Positions 6,970 through 14,082 of a stretch of DNA of 38,593 nucleotides are shown here, one piece after another. The stretch comes from DASQGA01 sp035535315 (lineage in GTDB: Bacteria; Actinomycetota; Thermoleophilia; Gaiellales; Gaiellaceae): assembly GCA_035535315.1 (NCBI GenBank), contig DATLQD010000136.1, positions 1 through 38,593 of the forward strand. The letters are read 5' to 3'. Positions within the stretch are counted from its first letter, which is position 1. The number at the start of each line of letters is the position of its first letter. Under the pieces are notes generated by a model. It saw only the letters and a program-made list of their open reading frames with translations, ran no database searches and was not told the origin of the DNA. A program made the position numbers and the translations under genes.

Positions 6970-8785
6970 CGGACTCGACCGGCTGGGGCTCGCGAGGCCT
7001 GGCGGCGGGGGCGAGCAGGGCAAACGCGACGAAGGGGAAGAACCACGGGATGTAGAGGTAGAACCAGTGCGTCAGGACGAGCTCGAAGCCGATCAGGAGC
7101 GCCCCCGACAGCGCTGCGAGCCGCAAAGGGGTCTTCACCCGCGGGACGAAGGCGAGCGCGACCGAGGCGACGAGGAGCAGCACCTTGAGCACCGACTGGA
7201 CCAGGTGCAGGTCGGGATAGCCGGGGTACTCGCCCCAGTGCCAGATCGAGAATGGGGACGGCCGGTCGAGCTGCCACCCGAAGGTCCGGTCCCAAAAGAG
7301 GCGGAGCGCGTGCAGGGGGTCAGGCTCGAGGAAGACGACCGAGAAGGCGAGGAGGGTGGCGAGGAGGAAGCCTCCGGCGAACGCCGTCGTCGTCCACAAG
7401 CTTCGACGGCTCAACGCTCGCGGGTACGAGGCCCAGAGCGGCAGAAGCAGGAGCGAAGCGAATTTCGTCCAGGAAGCGAGCGCCAGGAAGAACCCGCGGG
7501 CGGGAGCCCTGTTCAGGAGCCAGAACCCCCAGATCAGGAGCGCGGGCATGAGCGCATCGTTCGAGTTCGAGTTCGAGACGTACTGAGTGAAGGGGTAGGC
7601 GGCCCACGCGAACGCGAGCGTGACCCCGAGCCGGATGCCGCCGAAACGTCTCCCGACGAGCCCCATCCCGACGAGCGCGAGCAGGTCGAAGAAGATGGAG
7701 GTGAAGTGCGCCGCGGGGAGGTCCCGCCAGGTGCTGGTCGAGGTCTCCCATTTGCCGCTCCAGCCGAAGATGGCGAACCCGGGAACGTATGCGAGATAGC
7801 TCGCGGGCCCGTAGGTGTCGCCGCGATCGTTCGCCGACTCGCAGCGGCCGTTCTCCTGGATCCGTTCGCGGACGTAGCCGTCGGCATCGGCCTTGCCGCA
7901 ATCCTTGCCGTCGTCCGTCGGCATGTGACCGTACGGCACTTGGCCTTCCGACGCGATCCGCTCGGCCCCGATCACTCCGGCGTAGCCGACGTCGATCACG
8001 TTCGACGACCTCAGGTTGAGGCCGATCTTGAAGCCGGCGAGGAAGACCGTCGCGCCGAGGAGAAGCCAGACGGGCCAGACGGCGCGGGAAGGTGTCCCGC
8101 GACCGCGCCAGCCGACCCAGACGACCCGGCCGAGGAGGTACAGAAGCGGCGGGTAGACGAGCGGCATGGCCCGAAAGACCTCGCCTCGGTTGAAGAACCA
8201 AAGCGAGATCGAGAACGACAGGAGTGCCAGCAGGTCGAGATTCCGGAGCGACAGCGGCTTGCGCCAGTTCGCAAGGCCGAGCAAGAAGACGGCGCATAAC
8301 GAAAGCCAGATCCAAGGGTCGTTGATCTTCCGCCCGAACGCCCCGTCGTAGCCGCGCGCCATCTTCCACGCAACCTGCGGGCCGGTCCAGGCCTCCGTGA
8401 CCCGAACCGAGGAGTCCTCGACGCGCGCAAGGACGATCTGGCCCGCCTCGCCCGGCGCCCAGACCTTCACCGTCCAGAGCCCGCTCTTCGCGTCGAAGCT
8501 GGCCTCCTTCGTGAGCTTCTGGCCGTCGTAGCGATCGACCCAGTCTGCGATCTTCCGGTTGGCGAGCGCGAGCTGGATCGCTTCCCTCTCTCCAAGGGTC
8601 GGGCCCGCGTCCTCCTGCGGGACGAACGGCGTCCCGATCACGTTGCCCTTCGAGTCGTAGACCGGAGAGGTGGGGGACGCAGCCGCCGCCGGAGCGGCCA
8701 GCGCAAGAGCGGCCGCGGCCGCAGCGAGGACGCCGCGAAGAATCAGCGCCTGAAGCTCCAGAGCTTGTTTGCGAGGAAATTCCAC
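6926..8785 (-). CDS. Large membrane protein, GT-C glycosyltransferase-like, with exported N-terminal domain
   Basis: About 606-619 residues. A signal-type hydrophobic stretch ending in APAAAASP is followed by an exported region of about 120 residues (DGQKLTKEASFDAKSGLWTV, then EAWTGPQVAWKMARGY) that recalls PepSY-like folds. About eleven transmembrane segments follow, with the loop PYGHMPTDDGKDC and a SNSNSND stretch. The fold resembles DUF2029/GT-C enzymes. Two starts are possible. GTG at 8785 lacks an obvious ribosome site. CTG at 8746 forms a CTGA overlap with the GtrA stop, is preceded by GGAG, and gives a compact signal peptide (MILRGVLAAAAAALALAA). Substrate unknown. Neighbouring GtrA often translocates lipid-linked sugars, consistent with a shared envelope-glycan role. 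Confidence 0.75.
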   Translation of the reverse strand: MEFPRKQALELQALILRGVLAAAAAALALAAPAAAASPTSPVYDSKGNVIGTPFVPQEDAGPTLGEREAIQLALANRKIADWVDRYDGQKLTKEASFDAKSGLWTVKVWAPGEAGQIVLARVEDSSVRVTEAWTGPQVAWKMARGYDGAFGRKINDPWIWLSLCAVFLLGLANWRKPLSLRNLDLLALLSFSISLWFFNRGEVFRAMPLVYPPLLYLLGRVVWVGWRGRGTPSRAVWPVWLLLGATVFLAGFKIGLNLRSSNVIDVGYAGVIGAERIASEGQVPYGHMPTDDGKDCGKADADGYVRERIQENGRCESANDRGDTYGPASYLAYVPGFAIFGWSGKWETSTSTWRDLPAAHFTSIFFDLLALVGMGLVGRRFGGIRLGVTLAFAWAAYPFTQYVSNSNSNDALMPALLIWGFWLLNRAPARGFFLALASWTKFASLLLLPLWASYPRALSRRSLWTTTAFAGGFLLATLLAFSVVFLEPDPLHALRLFWDRTFGWQLDRPSPFSIWHWGEYPGYPDLHLVQSVLKVLLLVASVALAFVPRVKTPLRLAALSGALLIGFELVLTHWFYLYIPWFFPFVAFALLAPAARPREPQPVESGAHEVRELVPAAPA

Positions 8786-9192
8786 GGCATCACCAGCAGG
8801 ATTGCGATCGCCTGAGCGGGGATCTTCGGGAGGCCGAGAGCGACGAGGACGCTAAGGGCCGCCAGGTTCGCCGCGAGCGCGACGCTGGAGACGGCCAGGA
8901 ATCTCGCCCCCTGGTAGATGAGGTGGCCCCGCTGCCGGCGAAACGTCCAGAGACGGTTCCACGTGTAGTTGTTCGCCACTGCAACGACGAAGGAGCAGAC
9001 CGCCGCCGCGAGGTAGTGAACTCCTGACAGGACGAGGAGTGCGTAAACACCCAAATTGACCGCGTAGCCGGACGCGCCGACCATGCAGAACTTGGCAAGC
9101 TGCACCCAGTTGGCGCGGCGCCTCAGCGCCAGACCTGCGGCGTCGGCGAGCGTCGCGGCACGGGTCTCGCCGGCCTCGGAGTGGTTGGCCAC
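8743..9192 (-). CDS. GtrA-family membrane protein
   Basis: 149 residues with four transmembrane helices after a 30-residue cytoplasmic tail. Family landmarks are QLAKFCMVGASGYAVNLGVY near the start of the membrane region, NNYTWNRLWTFRR between TM2 and TM3, and the end WNFLANKLWSFRR. GtrA proteins are thought to help flip or present lipid-linked sugars for membrane glycosyltransferases, two of which lie downstream. GTG at 9192 is supported by TAACCT (9199-9204) six bases upstream, a leaderless arrangement. Confidence 0.9.
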   Translation of the reverse strand: MANHSEAGETRAATLADAAGLALRRRANWVQLAKFCMVGASGYAVNLGVYALLVLSGVHYLAAAVCSFVVAVANNYTWNRLWTFRRQRGHLIYQGARFLAVSSVALAANLAALSVLVALGLPKIPAQAIAILLVMPWNFLANKLWSFRR

Positions 9193-9198
9193 GGCGAA

Positions 9199-9204
9199 AG
9201 GTTA
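9199..9204 (-). promoter_or_regulatory. Candidate -10 box, leaderless gtrA operon
   Basis: TAACCT on the minus strand, six bases before the GTG at 9192. A weak -35 (TCGAGG, 9222-9227) lies 17 bp upstream. Confidence 0.45.
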
Positions 9205-9247
9205 GACGGCGCGCGCTCAGGCCTCGACGGCCAGGAGCAGCCAAAAA

Positions 9248-9898
9248 CTAGAGCGCGAAGCCCTCCGCGCCGACGAGCGGCACGAACCGGCACGGGACCG
9301 ACCGGAGCACCGCGGGCCCTTCCGGGCTGCGGACGGCGATTTGCAGGCGCTGTCCGTTCGGCCCTCCAACCGGCACGACGAGGCGGCCGCCCGGAACCAG
9401 CTGCTCGTAGAGCGGCTCGGGCAGGTCAGGCGCGGCCGCAGCGACGACGACCGCGTTGAAGGGCCCTTGCGGGGCGAGACCCAACGAGCCGTCGCCGACG
9501 TGCACCTGGACGCGGTCGTAACCCGCGGAGGCGAGCGCGTCCCGCGCCCGCTCAGCCAGGTCCGGGATGCGCTCGACCGTGTGAACGTCGGCCCCCAGCT
9601 CTGCGAGCACGGCCGCCTGGTAGCCCGAGCCGGTGCCGATGTCGAGGACGCGGTGCCCGGGACGTACGTCCGCGGTCTGGCAGATGAGAGCCACCATGTA
9701 CGGCTGCGAGATCGTCTGGCCGAATCCGATCGAGAGCGGGATGTCGTCGTAGGCCCGCCGTCTGTCGTCCTCGTCCACAAAGAGCTCCCGCGGCACCCGC
9801 CCCATCGCGGCGAGAACGCGCTCGTCGGCGATGTCGCGGCGCCGAAGCTGGCGGCTCACCATGCGGCGCCGGTCCCGGGCGCGGTCAGACGCCGACAC
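9248..9898 (-). CDS. pcm: Protein-L-isoaspartate O-methyltransferase
   Basis: This enzyme methylates L-isoaspartyl residues of aged proteins with S-adenosylmethionine, starting their repair. The 216 residues show the family signature GQTISQPYMVALI (about 60-72), SAM motif I LDIGTGSGYQAAVLAELG, the acidic residue in VHTVERIPDL, motif II FNAVVVAAAAPDLPEPL and the closing LVPGGRLVVPVG. The GTG at 9898 overlaps the 3' end of the upstream phosphodiesterase gene by 14 bases. The DR-rich first 25 residues are typical. It is the last gene of a three-gene minus-strand unit headed at 11727. Confidence 0.93.
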   Translation of the reverse strand: MSASDRARDRRRMVSRQLRRRDIADERVLAAMGRVPRELFVDEDDRRRAYDDIPLSIGFGQTISQPYMVALICQTADVRPGHRVLDIGTGSGYQAAVLAELGADVHTVERIPDLAERARDALASAGYDRVQVHVGDGSLGLAPQGPFNAVVVAAAAPDLPEPLYEQLVPGGRLVVPVGGPNGQRLQIAVRSPEGPAVLRSVPCRFVPLVGAEGFAL

Positions 9899-11327
9899 GG
9901 TCGCGCGCCCGCATCGAAGCGGGCCGGTCGATGCCGAAGTGGGCCAGCGTGAGCGGCGCGAGGTCGGTCGTCTGTGGCGACGTACCTAGCGGCGGCTCAT
10001 CAAAGCCGGCTGTGAGCATGGGGACGAGCGAGTCGCCGGCCAGGAGCGATCCGTGGCTCCCCCCGCCGACATGCGCCTGTCCGCCGAGATCGACGAACTC
10101 GACCCCTTCCCCGGCGGAGACGATCACCTCGCCGGCGTTGGGACATGCCAACGCGCACCACGCCCGCTCGAGCCCGTTCGGATAGCGGTCGCCGTCCAGA
10201 AGCTCGCCGTCGCCTTCCAGCCTCCAGCCGCCTCCGTCTGGCGCGAAGCGGAGCTCCTCACCCTCTCGCCTGGCCACGGCGAATCCCTCCTCGCGGAACA
10301 GGACGACATCGGCTCCGTTGAACCCGTCGAGCCGCGCGGCGAGCTGCCGTGCGTCCTCCGGACAGGCAGGAAGCCGGTAGATCATTCCCGCCCGGTTCGA
10401 GGCTGTGATCACCACCTCGGAGCGAGAAGGATCGCCACTTCGACGGCCGGCGAAGACGCGGAGGTCGGCGTACCGGTCCTCGAGGCGCACCGCCTCCTCT
10501 ACCCGCGTCTGTCCGTGATCCGAGCACACGACCACGGCGTAGCGCTCGAGGAACACGTCCAGATCCCCCGCCGCCTCCATGAGCTTTCCGAGTGCCGCGT
10601 CGGCATGAGCCAGGGCTTCGCCTGCCTCGCCCGGGCCCGCCTGGTGGGAGGCGTAGTCGTAGTCAGGAAGGTAGAACACGAGAAAGTCGAAGCCGTCGCG
10701 GGTGACGAGCCAGCGCCCGATCGCCGCCGCGTAGTCGTCGATCGAGCCCTCGACCCTCGAGCGGATCGCGAGCGGCGCGCCCGTGACGTCCGACTCGAAG
10801 ATGTTGAAGAAGAAGAACCGCTTCGGCCCGTACACCGCCTCGTACCAGCGGTTTCGCGCCGCGAGCTCGGGCAGCCTGATCGCGTGCCGAGTCCGGCCCC
10901 GGTAGCAGGTGAAGTTGATGGCCGCCGGCGTCAGGGCGGCGTCCTCGACGGCCTCGAAGACGGTCGTCGCATCAGGGCTCATGTGGGCATGGGTCATGTT
11001 GAACACCGTGTCCCGGAGACCCTGCCGCGCGCCGACTGCGCGCAGCGCCGGGAAGGAGGAGCCGTACTCGATGATCCGCTGCTCTCCGCGGTGGTACCAG
11101 ACGAGGTGTGGGATCCCGTGCACGTCCGGATGGGCCCCGGTCGCGATCGTCGTCAGGCATACCGGCGTCAACGAGGGGAACGTGGTGACGCCGCGCTTGT
11201 AGTCGCCGCGCTCCGCCAGGAACTGAAGCGTGGGGAGCGCGCCCGCGTCGAGGGCGCTCTCGAGGACGTCCGGGGTGAGACCGTCGATGACCGCCAGGAC
11301 GAGCGGCTTGCCCTCCGTTCGCGCCAG
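9885..11327 (-). CDS. Alkaline-phosphatase-superfamily nucleotide pyrophosphatase/phosphodiesterase
   Basis: About 480 residues. The superfamily metal centre is visible: Asp in LAVIDGLTPD near the N-terminus, a nucleophile Thr/Ser in TTFPSLTPVCLTTIATG, DYDYASHQAG, CSDHGQTRV and GGGSHGS. These fit type I phosphodiesterases (COG1524-like) acting on nucleotide or phospho-ester substrates; the actual substrate is not evident. There is no signal peptide, so it is probably cytoplasmic. CTG at 11327 is chosen because AAGGAG (11338-11343) lies 10 nt upstream and the protein then begins just before the first beta strand. TTG at 11348 and GTG at 11381 are alternatives without ribosome sites. Downstream it overlaps pcm. 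Confidence 0.8.
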   Translation of the reverse strand: MARTEGKPLVLAVIDGLTPDVLESALDAGALPTLQFLAERGDYKRGVTTFPSLTPVCLTTIATGAHPDVHGIPHLVWYHRGEQRIIEYGSSFPALRAVGARQGLRDTVFNMTHAHMSPDATTVFEAVEDAALTPAAINFTCYRGRTRHAIRLPELAARNRWYEAVYGPKRFFFFNIFESDVTGAPLAIRSRVEGSIDDYAAAIGRWLVTRDGFDFLVFYLPDYDYASHQAGPGEAGEALAHADAALGKLMEAAGDLDVFLERYAVVVCSDHGQTRVEEAVRLEDRYADLRVFAGRRSGDPSRSEVVITASNRAGMIYRLPACPEDARQLAARLDGFNGADVVLFREEGFAVARREGEELRFAPDGGGWRLEGDGELLDGDRYPNGLERAWCALACPNAGEVIVSAGEGVEFVDLGGQAHVGGGSHGSLLAGDSLVPMLTAGFDEPPLGTSPQTTDLAPLTLAHFGIDRPASMRARDRVGV

Positions 11328-11334
11328 CTGACTA

Positions 11335-11727
11335 CTACTCCTTGGCAAGAACGCGGAGACCCGCGTAGCGCGAGCCGGCACGACGGCCGAGCCGCCGGCC
11401 GAGGAACGGGGCGGCGACCGCCTCGACGTAGCCGAGGAGCGGAACGAGCGCGACGAGCGCCGCGCCGAGGGCTGCCGCGGGAAGCGCTTCCGCCGCCAGC
11501 TTCCTCACCGAGGCGGCGGCGATTGCTGCACCGCCGGCGAGCGCGACCGCTGCCCAGACAACCGCGAGCAGGGCGATGACAACGCCCGCGGCAAGGAAAA
11601 CCAGGAGAGCCGCCGCTGCCACCGGCCTGAGGAGAGCTCCTCGGGCGAACCAGACGACCGCGATGCCCGCCGCGACCCCGAGGCCGGCGGCGACGCCGAG
11701 CAGGTACCAATCGAACACTCCATCCAT
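11335..11727 (-). CDS. Small alanine/valine-rich membrane protein, unknown function
   Basis: 130 residues with three or four hydrophobic helices (about 8-28, 34-66, 80-108) and a basic C-terminus (GRRLGRRAGSRYAGLRVLAKE). I do not recognise the family. ATG at 11727 is supported by TACACT six bases upstream (leaderless). Its last codons carry the AAGGAG that may serve the downstream phosphodiesterase gene. It heads the unit with that gene and pcm and is divergent from the Clp-fold proteinase gene across 45 bp. Confidence 0.65.
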   Translation of the reverse strand: MDGVFDWYLLGVAAGLGVAAGIAVVWFARGALLRPVAAAALLVFLAAGVVIALLAVVWAAVALAGGAAIAAASVRKLAAEALPAAALGAALVALVPLLGYVEAVAAPFLGRRLGRRAGSRYAGLRVLAKE

Positions 11728-11733
11728 AGGGCC

Positions 11734-11739
11734 AGTGTA
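11734..11739 (-). promoter_or_regulatory. Candidate -10 box, leaderless minus-strand unit
   Basis: TACACT on the minus strand, six bases before the ATG at 11727. Confidence 0.45.
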
Positions 11740-11758
11740 GCCACGGGTCTAAGGCGGA

Positions 11759-11764
11759 TATCCT
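11759..11764 (+). promoter_or_regulatory. Candidate -10 box, leaderless Clp-fold proteinase gene
   Basis: TATCCT, eight bases before the ATG at 11773. It shares a 45-bp gap with the divergent box at 11734-11739. Confidence 0.4.
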
Positions 11765-11772
11765 CGGCCCGC

Positions 11773-12603
11773 ATGGATCTCTTCACGATCCTGTTCTTCG
11801 TGGCGATCCTGCTTCCCGCCGCACAACGCCGTGCACTCGAGCTGCGGCGCCTGCGGACGCTCAACGCACTGGAGCGAGCCCGTGGAACCCGTGTGATCGC
11901 GATGGTCCACCGCCAGGAGACGGTGGGCTTCCTGGGCGTCCCCCTCTTTCGCTTCATCGACATCGACGACTCCGAGGCAGTGCTCCGCGCTATCCGGGCG
12001 ACGCCGGACGACCGACCGATCGACCTCCTGCTCCACACGCCCGGCGGGCTGGTGCTCGCATCCGAGCAGATCGCCTACGCGCTCCGGGAGCATCCGGCCA
12101 AGGTGACGGTGCTCGTGCCGCACTACGCCATGTCTGGCGGGACCCTGCTGGCGCTCGCCGCGGACGAGATCCTGATGGACAGAGCCGCTGTGCTCGGCCC
12201 GGTCGATCCGCAGCTCGGCGACATGCCTGCTGCCGCGATCGTCCGAGTCGCGCAGATAAAGCCGATCGGGAATCTGGACGACCGAACGCTCCTTCTGGCG
12301 GACGTGGCAGAGAAGGCGCTGCGGCACATGAAGCAGGTCGTCACGATGCTCGTGACCCCGCGCCTGGGCGCGCAGAAGGCCGAGAGCCTCGCGGAGGAGC
12401 TCGCCGGCGGCCACTTCACGCATGACGACCCGATTACGTTCGTGGAGGCCGAGCAGCTCGGCCTTCCCGTCCAGGGAGGTCTGCCCGAGGAGGCCTACGC
12501 GTTCATGAATCTCTTTGCGCAAGAAGGAGGCCGTCGACCAAGCGTCCAGTACGTTCCGCTCGGCGCGCCCAAACAACCTTCGCGAGGCCGCCAACGTCCG
12601 TGA
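11773..12603 (+). CDS. SDH-family Clp-fold serine proteinase (membrane anchored)
   Basis: 276 residues. One N-terminal hydrophobic segment (about 2-17) is followed by a ClpP/crotonase-fold domain of the serine dehydrogenase proteinase type (PF01972-like). Motifs are LLLHTPGGLVLASEQIA, then PHYAMSGGTLLALAADEI with the probable nucleophile Ser, and VLGPVDPQLGD, all in the expected order. Relatives such as Thermus SDH or archaeal STOMATIN-associated proteases cleave membrane-associated peptides; the target here is unknown. The start at 11773 is supported by the -10 box eight bases upstream. A thioredoxin-fold gene lies 66 bp downstream on the same strand. Confidence 0.85.
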   Translation: MDLFTILFFVAILLPAAQRRALELRRLRTLNALERARGTRVIAMVHRQETVGFLGVPLFRFIDIDDSEAVLRAIRATPDDRPIDLLLHTPGGLVLASEQIAYALREHPAKVTVLVPHYAMSGGTLLALAADEILMDRAAVLGPVDPQLGDMPAAAIVRVAQIKPIGNLDDRTLLLADVAEKALRHMKQVVTMLVTPRLGAQKAESLAEELAGGHFTHDDPITFVEAEQLGLPVQGGLPEEAYAFMNLFAQEGGRRPSVQYVPLGAPKQPSRGRQRP

Positions 12604-12669
12604 TTGTTTCGGTTTTGTCCGAGGTGGGAATCCTTTCCAGCGTCGTCCCTCCCCTCCGAAACGAGAACC

Positions 12670-12981
12670 ATGCCTCAGAAGTCCGCATTGCCGATGCTCC
12701 TCTTCTTCACGAACGGAACCTCCGGGCCCGCTCGCCGGATGGAGAGCCTTCTGGCCCACCTCGCGAGAAAGGAGCGCGACCGGCTCCGGATCTCGCGGAT
12801 CGACCTCGACACGTCGCCCGAGTGGGCCGACAAGTTCGGTATCGAGGACGTGCCGACCCTCGTCCTCCTGAAGGACAAGCGTCCGGTCGAGCGCATCGAA
12901 GGGCGCGTCAGCTCCCCGCAGATCGAGCGGATGATCGCGCCCCACCTCGCGAGCCCCGCCCCCGAGCCGGCCGCCGCCTGA
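12670..12981 (+). CDS. Thioredoxin-fold protein without active-site cysteines
   Basis: 103 residues. The thioredoxin fold is recognisable from the first strand (LPMLLFFTNG), the helix after the active-site position, DLDTSPEWADKFGIEDVPTLVLLKDKRPV with the cis-Pro (about P62), and a C-terminal helix. The WCGPC position reads TSGPA (residues 17-21), so neither redox cysteine is present and there is no other Cys in the protein. It cannot work as a dithiol oxidoreductase; a binding or chaperone-like role is possible. ATG at 12670 is chosen because residues before it look random. It may be co-transcribed with the Clp-fold proteinase 66 bp upstream; nothing else was seen in that gap. Confidence 0.75.
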   Translation: MPQKSALPMLLFFTNGTSGPARRMESLLAHLARKERDRLRISRIDLDTSPEWADKFGIEDVPTLVLLKDKRPVERIEGRVSSPQIERMIAPHLASPAPEPAAA

Positions 12982-12985
12982 CGTT

Positions 12986-14077
12986 CTAGGAGCCCGAAAT
13001 TGGGCTCTCAAGGCCGCCCGCCACCTCGAGCAGGAACTCGGAGGCCCGCAGACCGTCGACCACGCGGTGGTCGAAGGTGCACGAGAGCCAGCCGATCGAT
13101 CTGACGACGATCTCGCCGTCGCGAACGACCGGGCGCTCGGCGATCCGGTGGAGACCGAGGATCCCGACCTCCGGGTAGTTGACGAGCGGCGTCGCAAAGA
13201 GCCCGCCTAGCCTGCCCGCGCTCGTGACCGTGAACGTCGATCCCCGAAGCTCTTCCGGCTTCAGCGTCCCGGCTCGAGCGCCCTCGGCGAGCAGCTGCGC
13301 CTCGGCGTCGAGCGCCTCGAGCGACTTTGCATCGACGTCACGAAGGACGGGCACGACCAGCCCCTCGTCCGTCTGAACGGCGACGCCGAAGTCGTAGCGC
13401 TCCCAGATCACGATCTCCTCGCCGTCGAGCCTGGCGTTCAACTCCGGGATCACCCTGAGCCCTTCCACAGCGGCCGCGAGCAGATAGGCGAGAAAGGATC
13501 GATCACCCCGACTCCCTGCCAGCTCGGTCAGATCGCACTCCTCGACGACGGTCACGGCCGGGACGTTTCGGTGCGATTCCGTCAGGTGCTCTGCGATCCG
13601 CCGCCTGATTCCGCGGAGCGGGACCCGGCGAGCCCGCTCGTCATCGCGGGCGGTCCCGGCCCGCACGTCCTCCTCCGTGATCCGGCCGCCCGGCCCCGAG
13701 CCCGTGAGGGACGCGAGGTCGACACCGAGGTCAGCGGCAATCTTCCGAACGAGGGGAGTCGCCTGAGCGCGTCGCGCTGAGGCCGGGGTCTCCTTCTTCG
13801 GGTCGTCTGTGCTCGGCGCAGCCGCCGGGGCGGACTCGTCGCCGTCGCCGATCACGACGAGCGGTGTCCCGACAGGGACGAGCTCCCCCGCCTGAACGAG
13901 GATGGCGGACACGATCCCGGCCGCGGGAGAGGGCACTTCCACGGTTGCCTTGTCGGTCTGGATCTCCACGAGTGGGTCGTCCTCGGCGATCTCCTGGCCC
14001 GTCTCCACGAGCCAGCGGGCGACTTCGCCCTCGGCGACCCCCTCGCCGAGGTCCGGAAGCTTGAATTCATACGCCAT
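12986..14077 (-). CDS. bkdC: 2-oxoacid dehydrogenase E2 (dihydrolipoamide acyltransferase)
   Basis: E2 core of a 2-oxoacid dehydrogenase complex: it accepts an acyl group on lipoyl-lysine and passes it to CoA. 363 residues: one lipoyl domain (about 1-78, Lys43 in VEIQTDKATVEVP), a peripheral-subunit-binding domain (about 103-140, ATPLVRKIAADLGVDL and GPGGRITEEDV), and the acyltransferase domain (about 150-360) with FDHRVVDG (about H337, D341). Only one lipoyl domain and a short linker, as in branched-chain complexes. It is the fifth gene of the TetR-headed operon, five bases after bkdB. The branched-chain name is by resemblance; pyruvate or aromatic keto acids are possible. The E3 gene is not in the window. 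Confidence 0.88.
   Translation of the reverse strand: MAYEFKLPDLGEGVAEGEVARWLVETGQEIAEDDPLVEIQTDKATVEVPSPAAGIVSAILVQAGELVPVGTPLVVIGDGDESAPAAAPSTDDPKKETPASARRAQATPLVRKIAADLGVDLASLTGSGPGGRITEEDVRAGTARDDERARRVPLRGIRRRIAEHLTESHRNVPAVTVVEECDLTELAGSRGDRSFLAYLLAAAVEGLRVIPELNARLDGEEIVIWERYDFGVAVQTDEGLVVPVLRDVDAKSLEALDAEAQLLAEGARAGTLKPEELRGSTFTVTSAGRLGGLFATPLVNYPEVGILGLHRIAERPVVRDGEIVVRSIGWLSCTFDHRVVDGLRASEFLLEVAGGLESPISGS
12990..13007. terminator. Hairpin in the last codons of bkdC
   Basis: GAGCCC-GAAATT-GGGCTC, a perfect 6-bp stem, lies within the last codons of bkdC (minus), eight bases after the stop of the convergent thioredoxin-like gene. No U-tract. Possible bidirectional terminator. Confidence 0.4.
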
Positions 14078-14082
14078 CTATC

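Noticed and set aside
7559..7577. Tandem hexamer TTCGAG x3
   Set aside because: Encodes SNSNSN in a membrane-protein loop; too short for a microsatellite or CRISPR unit.
6962..8299. 445-codon open frame antisense to the membrane protein gene
   Set aside because: Very rich in Glu/Arg/Gly with no domain; the opposite strand encodes an evident polytopic membrane protein.
10053..11579. 508-codon open frame antisense to the phosphodiesterase
   Set aside because: No recognisable protein; the other strand has the complete metal-site motifs.
11749..13197. 482-codon minus-strand frame across the proteinase and thioredoxin-like genes
   Set aside because: Lies over two recognisable plus-strand genes and shows no motif.
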